A stretch of 59,214 nt of DNA, from assembly GCF_025499465.1 (NCBI RefSeq), contig NZ_JAIMCA010000009.1:1-59214 (forward strand). The letters run 5' to 3'. Each line of letters opens with the position of its first letter. The first letter of the stretch is position 1. Positions 16,917 to 24,698 of the stretch are shown here, piece after piece. Both the position numbers and the translations under genes were made by a program. Under the pieces are notes generated by a model. It worked only from the letters and a program-made list of their open reading frames with translations. It had not been told where the DNA came from and did no database searches. The DNA comes from Allobosea sp. BH3. Its GTDB lineage: Bacteria; Pseudomonadota; Alphaproteobacteria; Rhizobiales; Beijerinckiaceae.

Positions 16917-17618
16917 TCAGGCGACCGCCGCTTCGGTTTCCGTTTCGATCACGCCCGAGCGGAGCCGCACGGTGCGCTCGCAGAGGGCTGCGAGCGAGAG
17001 GTCGTGGGTGACGAGCACCAGCGTCGCGCCGCGCTCGCGCTTCAGCGCGAAGATCAGGTCGACGATGGAGCGGCCGGTCGATTCATCGAGATTGCCGGTC
17101 GGCTCGTCGGCGACGAGGATCGCCGGATCGGGCGCGACGGCCCGCGCGATGGCGACGCGCTGCTGCTCGCCGCCGGAAAGCTGGGCGGGATAGTGGTCCA
17201 TGCGGTGCCCGAGCCCGACGCTGCGAAGCTCGGCCTCGGCGCGCGCGAAGGCATCGGCCTGGCCGGCGAGTTCCAGCGGCAGCGCGACGTTCTCGCGCGC
17301 CGTCATGGTCGGCACGAGGTGGAAGGACTGGAAGACGATGCCTATATGCCGGCCGCGGAAGACCGCGAGCCCGTCCTCGTCGAGCGCGCCGAGATCCTGC
17401 CCCGCGACGCGGACGAGGCCGGAATCGGGGCGTTCGAGGCCGGCCATGGTCATCAGCAATGTCGACTTGCCCGAGCCGGAGGGGCCGACCAGGCCGGTCG
17501 CCTCGCCATCGTTGAGCGATACGGAGACCCCCTTGAGGATATGGACGCGGGCGGCGCCACGCCCCAAACTCAGATGCACATCCTGCAACTCTATCGCCGG
17601 GGCGGCTTTCTCGCTCAT
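16917..17618 (-). CDS. ABC transporter ATP-binding protein (YbbA/LolD-type)
   Basis: A 233-residue ATPase that powers the adjacent FtsX-like permease. Walker A is GLVGPSGSGKSTLLMTMAG (about 41-59), the signature is QLSGGEQQRVAIARAVA, Walker B is ILVADEPTGNLDES and the switch histidine is in LVLVTHDLSLA. The start at 17618 (MSEKAAPAIELQDVHLSLG) leaves only six bases before the ATG of the divergent esterase. A long upstream extension in the same frame would run antisense through the whole esterase and is rejected. By layout it is the YbbA partner of a YbbP-like exporter. Confidence 0.92.
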   Translation of the reverse strand: MSEKAAPAIELQDVHLSLGRGAARVHILKGVSVSLNDGEATGLVGPSGSGKSTLLMTMAGLERPDSGLVRVAGQDLGALDEDGLAVFRGRHIGIVFQSFHLVPTMTARENVALPLELAGQADAFARAEAELRSVGLGHRMDHYPAQLSGGEQQRVAIARAVAPDPAILVADEPTGNLDESTGRSIVDLIFALKRERGATLVLVTHDLSLAALCERTVRLRSGVIETETEAAVA

Positions 17619-17624
17619 CACGCC

Positions 17625-18344
17625 ATGATCCTGACTTACGCTTCCATCGGTGCTGTGCCGCGATATGGGCGCGCCTTCGCGCTTGTCCAATCCGCTGCGG
17701 CGTTTTTCATCGTCTTCCTGCTGTCTCTCACCGGTGCATCCAGCATGGCTTCGGCCCAGGCGCCCGCTCCTGAGGCCAAGCCCGTGAAGCTCGTGGCGCT
17801 CGGCGATTCGTTGACGGCGGGCTATAATCTCCCCGGCAGCGCGGCCTTTCCGGTGGTTCTGGAGCAAGCGCTGCGCCGGAAGGGGGTCGCTGTCGAGATC
17901 GTGAACGCCGGCGTCTCCGGCGACACGAGCCAGGCCGGGCTTGAGCGGCTCGACTGGTCGGTGCCGGACGGGACCGACGGCGTGATCGTCGAGCTCGGAG
18001 CGAACGATGCGCTGCGCGGCGTCGATCCGGCGCAGACGCGCCAGGCGCTCGAAGCGATCATCACCCGGCTGAAGCAGCGCGGCATCGCCGTGATGCTCGC
18101 CGGCATGTATGCGCCGCGCAATCTCGGTGCCGATTATGCGAAGCGCTTCGACGCCATCTACCGCGAGCTTGCGGAAAAGCACGGGCTGGTGCTTTACCCG
18201 TTCTTCCTGGAAGGCATCGCGGGCGACCGCGCGCTGAACCTGCCGGATGGGCTCCATCCCACGGCCGAGGGCGTCAACGTCATCGTCCGCTCCATCCTGC
18301 CGACGGTCGAGCGCTTCATCGCCACGCTGCCCGCCAAGCCCTGA
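17625..18344 (+). CDS. tesA: TesA-like SGNH arylesterase / lysophospholipase
   Basis: A 239-residue secreted GDSL hydrolase. An N-terminal hydrophobic stretch (SAAAFFIVFLLSLTGASSMASAQA) looks like a signal peptide. The four SGNH blocks are present: block I ALGDSLTAGYNL with the Ser nucleophile, block II NAGVSGDTSQAG, block III ELGANDALRG, and block V LNLPDGLHPTAEG with the Asp-His pair. TesA-type enzymes hydrolyse acyl-CoA, aryl esters and lysophospholipids in the periplasm. The ATG at 17625 is only six bases from the start of the divergent ATPase. An in-frame GTG at 17655 would give a more standard signal length and leave room for promoters, so the exact start is uncertain. Confidence 0.88.
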   Translation: MILTYASIGAVPRYGRAFALVQSAAAFFIVFLLSLTGASSMASAQAPAPEAKPVKLVALGDSLTAGYNLPGSAAFPVVLEQALRRKGVAVEIVNAGVSGDTSQAGLERLDWSVPDGTDGVIVELGANDALRGVDPAQTRQALEAIITRLKQRGIAVMLAGMYAPRNLGADYAKRFDAIYRELAEKHGLVLYPFFLEGIAGDRALNLPDGLHPTAEGVNVIVRSILPTVERFIATLPAKP

Positions 18345-18436
18345 TCCTCTCCATCCGTCCGCCCCGGACGGATTTCCCGCTTCTCGCCTGATTCTTGCCT
18401 GCCGCCTGCCGGCATCGCTTCCGGAGTTGCTTTTCC

Positions 18437-19492
18437 ATGGAATACCGCCGTCTCGGGCGCACCGATCTCAAGGTCTCGGTGATCTGCCTCGGAACCATGA
18501 CCTGGGGCGAGCAGAACACGGAGGCCGAAGGCCATGCCCAGATGGACTATGCCGTCGAGCAGGGCGTGAACTTCTTCGACACGGCCGAGCTGTACTCGAT
18601 CCCGCCCCGGCCCGAGACGCAGGGCTCGACCGAGCGGATCATCGGCAGCTGGTTCAAGGCGCGGAAGAACCGCGACAAGGTCATCCTCGCTTCGAAGGTC
18701 TGTGGCCGTGGCGGCAACACCTGGTTCCGGGACGATGGCGGCCCGACGCGGGTGACGCGTGCCCAGGTCTTCGAGGCGGTCGACAAGAGCCTGCAGCGGT
18801 TGCAGACCGACTATATCGACCTCTACCAGCTTCATTTCCCCGAGCGGACGGTGCCCTGGGGTTCGAACCCGACGCGCTTCTCGGCCGCATCCTATGAGAA
18901 GGCCGCCGACGAGGCCTCGATCCCCGAGCAGCTCGACGCCTTCGGCGAACTGGTCAAGGCCGGCAAGATCCGCCAGCTCGGCCTCTCCAATGAGAGCGCC
19001 TGGGGCACGATGCGCTTCATCGCCGATTCGGAAGCGCGCGGAACGCCGCGCGTCCAGTCGATCCAGAACGCCTACAACCTGCTGAACCGCACCTTCGAGA
19101 CGGGGCTGGCCGAGGTGGCGCTGCGCGAGGATGTCGGGCTGCTGGCCTATTCGCCGCTGGCGCAGGGCTATCTCACCGGCAAGTATCTCGACGGCGCCCG
19201 ACCCGCCGGAACCCGCACGACGCTCTTCAACCGCGGCCAGCGCTATGAGGGCGCGGGCGCGGAGGATGCGATCCGGCTGTATATCCAGGTCGCTCGCGAG
19301 GCGGGGCTCGACCCGGCGCAGCTGGCGCTTGCCTTCGTCAATAGCCGGCCCTTCGTGACGTCGAGCATCATCGGGGCGACTTCGATGGAGCAGCTGAAGA
19401 CCGACATCGCCTCGATCGACGTCAAGCTCCCGCCGGAGATCGAGGCGAAGATCGACACGATTCACCAGCTCGTCGGAAACCCCTGCCCCTGA
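18437..19492 (+). CDS. aldo/keto reductase, Tas-like
   Basis: A 351-residue NADPH-dependent oxidoreductase with a TIM-barrel fold. It starts MEYRRLGRTDLKVSVICLGTMTWGEQN, very like E. coli Tas. The catalytic Asp and Tyr are in NFFDTAELYS, the Lys in VILASKVCG, and the His in DLYQLHFPER. LAYSPLAQGYLTGKYLDG and the C-terminal FVTSSIIGATSMEQLKTDI bind the cofactor phosphate. The substrate is unknown. The start is the ATG at 18437. The preceding esterase stops 92 bases upstream, so it probably has its own promoter. Confidence 0.9.
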   Translation: MEYRRLGRTDLKVSVICLGTMTWGEQNTEAEGHAQMDYAVEQGVNFFDTAELYSIPPRPETQGSTERIIGSWFKARKNRDKVILASKVCGRGGNTWFRDDGGPTRVTRAQVFEAVDKSLQRLQTDYIDLYQLHFPERTVPWGSNPTRFSAASYEKAADEASIPEQLDAFGELVKAGKIRQLGLSNESAWGTMRFIADSEARGTPRVQSIQNAYNLLNRTFETGLAEVALREDVGLLAYSPLAQGYLTGKYLDGARPAGTRTTLFNRGQRYEGAGAEDAIRLYIQVAREAGLDPAQLALAFVNSRPFVTSSIIGATSMEQLKTDIASIDVKLPPEIEAKIDTIHQLVGNPCP

Positions 19493-19513
19493 TTCGGGTT
19501 TTCGGGTTGAATA

Positions 19514-19562
19514 CGGTCATCCCGGATAGGCGCGCCTTGCGGCCGCCTGTCCGGTATGACGA
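19514..19562. repeat. GTCAT...ATGAC palindrome between aldo/keto reductase and thpR
   Basis: GGTCATCCCGGATAGGCG and CGCCTGTCCGGTATGAC pair as an imperfect hairpin. It ends like the CGTCAT/ATGACG elements elsewhere in the window and follows the aldo/keto reductase stop by about 20 bases. Confidence 0.6.
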
Positions 19563-19672
19563 GGCGGTAGGGCCGGGTATGGCCGGTGGAATACGCGCAA
19601 TAGCGATTCCGTGAGACGGCTTCCTGTTCTACCGTCTCGCCAGAGTCACAATCGCTTGGCAGGGATTCGCTC

Positions 19673-20245
19673 ATGCCGAGGCTGTTCATCGCTCTGGAAA
19701 TCCCCGCCGAGGTCGCCAGCGAGCTGACCCTGCACCGCGGCGGCCTGTCGGGCGGACGCTGGATCGAGCCGCCCGATTACCACATCACCCTGCGCTTCCT
19801 CGGCGATGTCGACCGGCGCATGGCGAACGATGCCGACCACATGCTCTCCGATCTGCAGGCCTATCCCTTCGAGGTGACGCTCGATGCGCTAGGCTCCTTC
19901 GGCGGCGACAAGCCGCGCGCCGTCTTTGCGCGCGTCCAGCCCTCGAAAGCGCTGACCGAGCTGCAGGCCGATGTCGAGCGGCAGATGCGCCGCCTCGGCC
20001 TTCCGGTCGAGGGGCGCAAATTCGTGCCGCATGTCACGTTAGCGCGGCTGCGCGACACCTCCCCGGTCGAGGTCGCGCATTATCTCAGCCTGCACCCGAT
20101 CGTGCGGCCGATCACCTTCACGGCGCGGCGCGTGGCGCTGATGTCTTCGCGCGAATCGACCGGAGGCGGGCCTTATGTGCTCGAGGCCGCCTATCCGCTG
20201 GGGCCGTCCTATCCGAACCGGCTGCCGCGGGAGATCCGGAGATGA
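19673..20245 (+). CDS. thpR: RNA 2',3'-cyclic phosphodiesterase ThpR
   Basis: A 190-residue member of the 2H phosphoesterase family (old name 2'-5' RNA ligase, LigT). The two HxTx motifs that define the active site are visible: YHITLRFLGDV (His about 38) and KFVPHVTLARLRD (His about 123). It opens 2',3'-cyclic phosphates in RNA; the in vivo substrate is unclear. The last codons overlap the start of the pterin dehydratase by four bases (ATGA), so the two are translationally coupled. Start ATG 19673. Confidence 0.92.
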   Translation: MPRLFIALEIPAEVASELTLHRGGLSGGRWIEPPDYHITLRFLGDVDRRMANDADHMLSDLQAYPFEVTLDALGSFGGDKPRAVFARVQPSKALTELQADVERQMRRLGLPVEGRKFVPHVTLARLRDTSPVEVAHYLSLHPIVRPITFTARRVALMSSRESTGGGPYVLEAAYPLGPSYPNRLPREIRR

Positions 20246-20538
20246 CGCGGCCGAAGCGGCTCAGCCCCGAGGCCCAGGCCGAGGCGCTGGCGACGTTGAC
20301 GGGCTGGAAGCTCGCGCAGGGCCGCGAGGCGATCACGAAACGCTTCGTCTTCCGCGATTTCAACGAGGCCTTCGGCTGGATGACGCGGGTCGCGCTGCTG
20401 GCGGAGGCGATGAACCACCACCCGGAATGGTCGAATGTCTATCGGACGGTCGAGGTGACGCTCGCCACCCATGATGCCGGCGGGTTGACCGAGCTCGACG
20501 TCAAGCTGGCGCGGGCCATCGACGGGCTGGGGAACTAG
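20242..20538 (+). CDS. 4a-hydroxytetrahydrobiopterin dehydratase (PCD/PhhB)
   Basis: A 98-residue pterin-4a-carbinolamine dehydratase that recycles the pterin cofactor of aromatic hydroxylases, with a related role in molybdopterin-type metabolism in some bacteria. The motif MNHHPEWSNVYRTVEVTLATHDAG holds the conserved histidines of the active site; ITKRFVFRDFNEAFGWMTRVAL is the usual N-terminal part. No aromatic amino acid hydroxylase lies in the window. It overlaps thpR by four bases. Confidence 0.93.
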   Translation: MTRPKRLSPEAQAEALATLTGWKLAQGREAITKRFVFRDFNEAFGWMTRVALLAEAMNHHPEWSNVYRTVEVTLATHDAGGLTELDVKLARAIDGLGN

Positions 20539-20549
20539 GATTTTCCTAG

Positions 20550-20631
20550 CGTCATGGTCGGGCTTGACCCGACCATCTCGGAACCAGAGGCCGCCGGTGA
20601 TGAGATTCTCGGGTCAAGCCCGAGAATGACG
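20550..20631. repeat. CGTCAT...ATGACG palindromic element (copy B)
   Basis: The left module GTCGGGCTTGACCCGAC and right module ATTCTCGGGTCAAGCCCGAGAAT are each near-perfect hairpins. It fills the gap between two convergent genes, ending about five bases from the stop of the pseudouridine synthase gene. Confidence 0.8.
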
Positions 20632-20636
20632 CCTGA

Positions 20637-21389
20637 TCAGGCCGACTCGCTCCAGCCGCAGGCCTCGAGCGCGGCCAGCATATGCTCCGGCGGCGGGGCC
20701 TCGACACGGATCGGCTCGCGCTTGCGATAGAGCGGCACGGTGATGGAGCGGGCGTGGAGTTGCAGGCCCGGGCCGCCCTCGCGCGGCGCGGAGCCATAGA
20801 TTTCGTCGCCGAGCATCGGCCAGCCCGAGGCCTGGCAATGGACGCGCAGCTGGTGGGTGCGGCCCGTCAGCGGTTCCATGGCCAGCCAGGCGAGCGGGCC
20901 GGTCTCGTCCTGCCCGCGGCCGAGCACGCGGTAGCGGGTCTGCGAGGGCAGGCCGGCGGGATCGACCTTCATCCACCAGCCCCTCTCGGGCGAGCGGCGC
21001 TCCAGCGGCAGGTCGATCAGCCCCTCATCCTGCTCGGGGCTGCCCTGCACGATCGCCCAATAGGTCTTGCCGATGCGCCCATCGCGAAACATCTGGTTGA
21101 GCTCGGCCATGGCGCGCGGGTGGCGGCCGAGGACGAGGCAGCCGGAGGTGTCCTTGTCGAGCCGGTGCGCCGCTTCCGGTTTGCGGGGCAGACCGAAGCG
21201 CAAGGCATCGAGATAGTCCGTGAGGACCGGGATCACGCGCTGCTTCGCCTGGGGGCCGCGATGGACGGGCAGGCCGGCCGGCTTGTCGATGACGAGCATC
21301 ATGGCGTCGCGATAGAGCAGCGGCACCGGCAGCTCCGCATCGATCGGCGGCTGCGACTGCGAATTTTCTGGTTGATCCGGCGCGGTCAT
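20637..21389 (-). CDS. RluA-family pseudouridine synthase
   Basis: A 250-residue enzyme that isomerises uridine to pseudouridine in rRNA or tRNA. The catalytic motif HRLDKDTSGCLVLG (Asp about residue 78) and GRTHQLRVHCQASGWPMLGDEIYG are diagnostic of the RluA/RsuA superfamily. There is no S4 domain at the N-terminus, so it resembles the short RluA form that modifies 23S U746 and tRNA U32; the exact site cannot be read from sequence. It is divergent from ftsY, with 69 bases between starts. Start ATG 21389. Confidence 0.9.
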   Translation of the reverse strand: MTAPDQPENSQSQPPIDAELPVPLLYRDAMMLVIDKPAGLPVHRGPQAKQRVIPVLTDYLDALRFGLPRKPEAAHRLDKDTSGCLVLGRHPRAMAELNQMFRDGRIGKTYWAIVQGSPEQDEGLIDLPLERRSPERGWWMKVDPAGLPSQTRYRVLGRGQDETGPLAWLAMEPLTGRTHQLRVHCQASGWPMLGDEIYGSAPREGGPGLQLHARSITVPLYRKREPIRVEAPPPEHMLAALEACGWSESA

Positions 21390-21458
21390 GGCATTGCGCT
21401 AGCGAAACCGGCACGGCGGCGCAACCAAATGGGCCGTCGAACCGACGACAGGATGACG

Positions 21459-22730
21459 ATGAGCGAGACCGAACCGAAGAAACGCGGCTTCTTGTCGAGG
21501 CTGTTCGGACGCGACGAGGAGCCGGCGAAGCCGGCGCAGGCCCCGGAAACGGTTGCGGAGCCCGCTCTGGAGCCCGTCGAGGAGCCGAAGCCGGAGACCG
21601 AAGCGGTCGTCGCTCTGCCGGGCGCCGAGGCGGAAGCGCCTGTGGTGGACGTTCCGGTTGCCGAGCCGATCGTTACAGCGCCGCCGGTCGACATCCCCGA
21701 GCTGCCGGCTGAGCTGGAACCGGAACCTGAGCTTGTTGTCGTCGCTCCGCAGCCTGAGCCTTTCGCGGCACCGGAATCCGAGCCGGCGCCTGCGGCCCAG
21801 CCGAAGCGGAGCTGGTGGCGGCGCCTGACGGAGGGGCTGTCGCGCACCTCCTCGGCGCTGACGACCGGCATCACCGACCTCTTCACCAAGCGCAAGCTCG
21901 ATGCCGGCACGCTCGAGGATCTGGAGGACATCCTGATCCAGGCCGATCTGGGTCTCGCAACCTCCGCGCGCATCGCGAAGGCGGTGGGCGAGGGGCGCTA
22001 CGACAAGCAGATCGAGCCGTCCGAGGTGAAGGCGATCCTGGCGCGGGAGGTCGAGACGATCCTCGGCCCCGTCGCGCTGCCGCTTGCCATCGACGCCACG
22101 AAAAAGCCCTTCGTGATCCTGATGGTCGGGGTCAATGGCTCCGGCAAGACCACGACCATCGGCAAGCTTGCGGCGAAGCTGCGGGCTGAGGGCAAGTCGG
22201 TGATGCTCGCGGCCGGCGACACCTTCCGCGCTGCTGCGATCGAGCAGCTGCGGGTCTGGGGCGAGCGCACCGGGGCTGAAGTGGTCCATGGCCAGCAGGG
22301 TGCCGATGCGGCCGGCCTCGCCTTCGAGGCGCTGCAGAAGGCCAAGACGAACAATACCGACGTGCTGCTCGTTGATACGGCCGGGCGGCTGCAGAACAAG
22401 CAGGGATTGATGGACGAGCTCGCCAAGGTGGTGCGCGTCATCCGCAAGCAGGATGCGAGTGCGCCTCATGCGGCACTTCTGGTGCTCGATGCGACGGTCG
22501 GCCAGAACGCGATTTCGCAGGTCGAGGCGTTCCGCGAGACGGCGGGCGTCACCGGGCTCGTGATGACGAAGCTCGACGGCACGGCGCGCGGTGGCATCCT
22601 GGTGGCGCTGGCGGCGCAGTTCGGGCTGCCCGTGCATTTCATCGGTGTCGGCGAGAGCGTCGACGATCTGGAGCCGTTCTCGGCGCGCGATTTTGCCCGC
22701 GCCGTGGCGGGATTGGGAGAAGCGGCGTGA
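21459..22730 (+). CDS. ftsY: signal recognition particle receptor FtsY
   Basis: A 423-residue SRP GTPase that docks ribosome-SRP complexes at the inner membrane. After MSETEPKKRGFLSRLFGRDE comes an acidic and proline-rich A domain (to about residue 125), then the N domain (SWWRRLTEGLSRTSSALTTG) and the G domain with GVNGSGKTTTIGKLAAKL (about 223-240), AAGDTFRAAAIEQL, VDTAGRLQNK and GLVMTKLDGTARGG. The start is set at the second of two close ATG codons (21453 and 21459), because AGGA lies five bases before 21459. The frame is open far upstream, but that stretch is antisense to the pseudouridine synthase. The stop overlaps the start of yciB. Confidence 0.95.
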   Translation: MSETEPKKRGFLSRLFGRDEEPAKPAQAPETVAEPALEPVEEPKPETEAVVALPGAEAEAPVVDVPVAEPIVTAPPVDIPELPAELEPEPELVVVAPQPEPFAAPESEPAPAAQPKRSWWRRLTEGLSRTSSALTTGITDLFTKRKLDAGTLEDLEDILIQADLGLATSARIAKAVGEGRYDKQIEPSEVKAILAREVETILGPVALPLAIDATKKPFVILMVGVNGSGKTTTIGKLAAKLRAEGKSVMLAAGDTFRAAAIEQLRVWGERTGAEVVHGQQGADAAGLAFEALQKAKTNNTDVLLVDTAGRLQNKQGLMDELAKVVRVIRKQDASAPHAALLVLDATVGQNAISQVEAFRETAGVTGLVMTKLDGTARGGILVALAAQFGLPVHFIGVGESVDDLEPFSARDFARAVAGLGEAA

Positions 22731-23362
22731 GCGAGACGATACGGCAGGTTCCGGCCGAGGCGACCAAACGCAAGACGGTCAGCCCCTTGCTCAAGCTCGC
22801 GCTGGAATTCGGGCCGCTGGCGATCTTCTTCTTCGCCAATTCCTATGGCGACCGCCTGCTCGGCGTGGCCGAGGACCGGCGCATCTTCGTCGCGACCGGC
22901 ATCTTCATCGTCGCCTCGCTGGTGGCGCTGGCGCTGTCGCGGGCGCTGCTTGGCTATCTGCCGCGCATGGCGATCGTGAACGCCGTCGTCGTCACCGTCT
23001 TCGGCGGGCTGACGCTGGCGCTGGACGATGCCTTCTTCATCAAGGTGAAGCCGACCATCGTCAACACGCTGTTCGGCTGCGTGCTGCTCGGCGGCCTGTT
23101 CTTCGGCCGCTCGCTGCTGGCGCTCGTGCTGGAGACGGTGCTGCAGCTCGACGAGGAGGGCTGGCGCAAGCTGACCTTCCGCTGGGGGCTGTTCTTCTTC
23201 GTGCTGGCGGCGCTGAACGAGGCGGTCTGGCGCACGCAGACCCAGGATTTCTGGGTCGCCTTCAAGGTCTGGGGCGTGATGCCGCTGACGATGGCGTTCG
23301 CGCTGGCGCAGACGCCGCTGATCCTGAAGCATGAGATCAAGCCGGCGAAGGTAGGGGAATAG
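22727..23362 (+). CDS. yciB: septation protein A / YciB inner-membrane protein
   Basis: A 211-residue membrane protein with about five or six helices. The family is recognised from LLKLALEFGPLAIFFFANS, FIKVKPTIVNTLFGCVLLGG and FVLAALNEAVWR near the C-terminus. It is called intracellular septation protein A (IspZ/YciB) and links envelope synthesis with cell shape; no enzymatic role is known. It begins with GTG at 22727, overlapping the ftsY stop, so expression is coupled to ftsY. Confidence 0.92.
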   Translation: MSETIRQVPAEATKRKTVSPLLKLALEFGPLAIFFFANSYGDRLLGVAEDRRIFVATGIFIVASLVALALSRALLGYLPRMAIVNAVVVTVFGGLTLALDDAFFIKVKPTIVNTLFGCVLLGGLFFGRSLLALVLETVLQLDEEGWRKLTFRWGLFFFVLAALNEAVWRTQTQDFWVAFKVWGVMPLTMAFALAQTPLILKHEIKPAKVGE

Positions 23363-23380
23363 GGCGGGCCGACCTCCGCA

Positions 23381-23506
23381 CGTCACTGCGAGCCCCCGGG
23401 TCTTGCCTTCGGCAAGCCCGAGGACAGGCTTCGCGAAGCAATCCAGGGGCGGCAGAGCTCGACGTCCCTCTGGATTGCTTCGTCGCTGTCGCTCCTTGCA
23501 GTGACG
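23381..23506. repeat. CGTCAC...GTGACG palindromic element with GAAGCAATCCAG core
   Basis: The ends CGTCACTGCGAG and CTTGCAGTGACG are inverted repeats, and an inner pair GAAGCAATCCAG (23435-23446) / CTGGATTGCTTC (23470-23481) is perfect over 12 bases. It shares the CGTCAY ends of the other elements but has a different core. It lies directly upstream of the toxin-antitoxin operator. Confidence 0.75.
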
Positions 23507-23517
23507 GTCTTCTCTTG

Positions 23518-23554
23518 CCATTTGGCGAAATTATCTCCATCTTATGCCAAATGG
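23518..23554. promoter_or_regulatory. inverted repeat, likely operator of the Xre/RES toxin-antitoxin operon
   Basis: CCATTTGGC (23518-23526) and GCCAAATGG (23546-23554) are perfect nine-base inverted arms, separated by 19 AT-richer bases that could hold the -10 region. The pair ends about 11 bases before the antitoxin start. Type II antitoxins of this family bind such sites to repress their own operon; that role here is inferred. Confidence 0.6.
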
Positions 23555-23565
23555 AGAGCCGCAGC

Positions 23566-23979
23566 ATGAGCGCCCTTCTGCGCATCGAGACCGCCCAGCG
23601 CGATTTCGTTCCCGACCCGATCAGCGATGACGAGGCGGCGGCGATGTTTCGCGCTGCGGTCAACCTGTTCCGGCTGTGGCGGATCACCGACGAGGAAGCC
23701 GCGGTGCTGATCGACCTGCCGGCGCGGAGCTATGCACGCTGGAAAGCCGGCGGGGTCGGGCGCATCTCGCGGGACGGCAAGGCGCGGCTCTCCAACCTGA
23801 TGGGCATCCACAAGGCGCTGAGGCTGATCTTCACCGAGCCGCAGCGCGGCTATGACTGGATCAAGCGGCCGAATGCCGCCTTCGGCGGCAAATCGGCGCT
23901 CGACATCATGCTGGGCGGCGAGCTCACCGATCTGATGCGGGTGCGTCGGCTGCTCGATGCCGAGCGGGGCGCCTGGTGA
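23566..23979 (+). CDS. antitoxin of the MbcA/ParS/Xre (DUF2384) family
   Basis: A 137-residue antitoxin. The central helix-turn-helix-like region is AAVNLFRLWRITDEEAAVLIDLPARSYARWKAGGVGRIS, and the C-terminal MbcA/ParS toxin-binding segment contains LMGIHKALRLIF, RGYDWIKRPNAAFGGKSALDIMLGG and LTDLMRVRRLLDAERG; AFGGKSALD..L is the family hallmark. The start ATG 23566 is preceded by GGAG within ATGGAGAG; two earlier in-frame ATG codons lack a ribosome site and fall inside the operator. The stop overlaps the GTG start of the RES toxin by four bases. Confidence 0.88.
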   Translation: MSALLRIETAQRDFVPDPISDDEAAAMFRAAVNLFRLWRITDEEAAVLIDLPARSYARWKAGGVGRISRDGKARLSNLMGIHKALRLIFTEPQRGYDWIKRPNAAFGGKSALDIMLGGELTDLMRVRRLLDAERGAW

Positions 23980-24689
23980 TCGATCCGGCGAGCCTGCCGG
24001 TCTCGCCGATCCAGTGGCGCGGGGTGGTCCGGATCATCCGCAGCATCTTTCCGCCGGTCGACCTGTTCGAGGACATCGCCGACCCGGCCGACTGGCCGCT
24101 CCTGATCGCGGCCGAGCAGAAGACCAATCCGCGGCTGATGGAGACGATCGGCAATCTCGATCTCGTCCCGCCCGACAGGCGCGTGGCGGGCGCCGGCGCG
24201 AGCTGGCTGATGGCGCCGTTCACGCATGTCAGCCGGGACAGGCCAAGCCGCTTCAGCGACGGCAGCTTCGGCGTGCTCCATGTGGGGAATCGCTTCGAGG
24301 TGGCGCTGCTGGAGACGGTGCACCACCATGCCCGTTTCATGCTGGCGACCGCGCAGCCGCCGGGCTGGACCTCGCAGTTCCGCGAGATCGTGCTCGATGT
24401 CGACGCGGAGCTGCACGATCTGCGTGCGGGCGGTGATGAAATGACTGCCGTGCTCGACCCGGTCGATTACTCGCAAAGCCAGCAGCTCGGTGCACGCTTG
24501 CGGGATGCCGCCTCGGAAGGCGTGGTCTATCCGAGCGTGCGCTGCCCCGGTGGCGAATGCGCCGGGCTGTTCTATCCCGACGGGGCGAGCCAGCCCATGC
24601 AGGGCCGGCATCTCGACTATCACTGGAACGGCGAGCGGGTGGACCTCTACCGGGATCGCAGCGCCGGCGAGGTTTACCGCATCGTCTGA
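23976..24689 (+). CDS. RES-domain toxin (NAD+ phosphorylase family)
   Basis: A 237-residue toxin. The RES family takes its name from conserved Arg, Glu and Ser, seen here as Arg92 in SRFSDGSFGVLHVGNRF, Glu113 in VALLETVHHHARFM and Ser in EGVVYPSVRCPGGECAGLFYP. RES toxins characterised elsewhere degrade NAD+ and stop growth until the antitoxin is restored. It starts at GTG 23976 inside the antitoxin stop, giving coupled translation with antitoxin first, as in known Xre-RES operons. All three key residues are present, so the toxin looks intact. It ends nine bases from the convergent SDR gene. Confidence 0.88.
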   Translation: MIDPASLPVSPIQWRGVVRIIRSIFPPVDLFEDIADPADWPLLIAAEQKTNPRLMETIGNLDLVPPDRRVAGAGASWLMAPFTHVSRDRPSRFSDGSFGVLHVGNRFEVALLETVHHHARFMLATAQPPGWTSQFREIVLDVDAELHDLRAGGDEMTAVLDPVDYSQSQQLGARLRDAASEGVVYPSVRCPGGECAGLFYPDGASQPMQGRHLDYHWNGERVDLYRDRSAGEVYRIV

Positions 24690-24698
24690 GGCTTGCTG

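Noticed and set aside
20682..21458. Long N-terminal extension of FtsY on the plus strand
   Set aside because: The stretch is antisense to the RluA-type gene, and a ribosome site marks the start at 21459.
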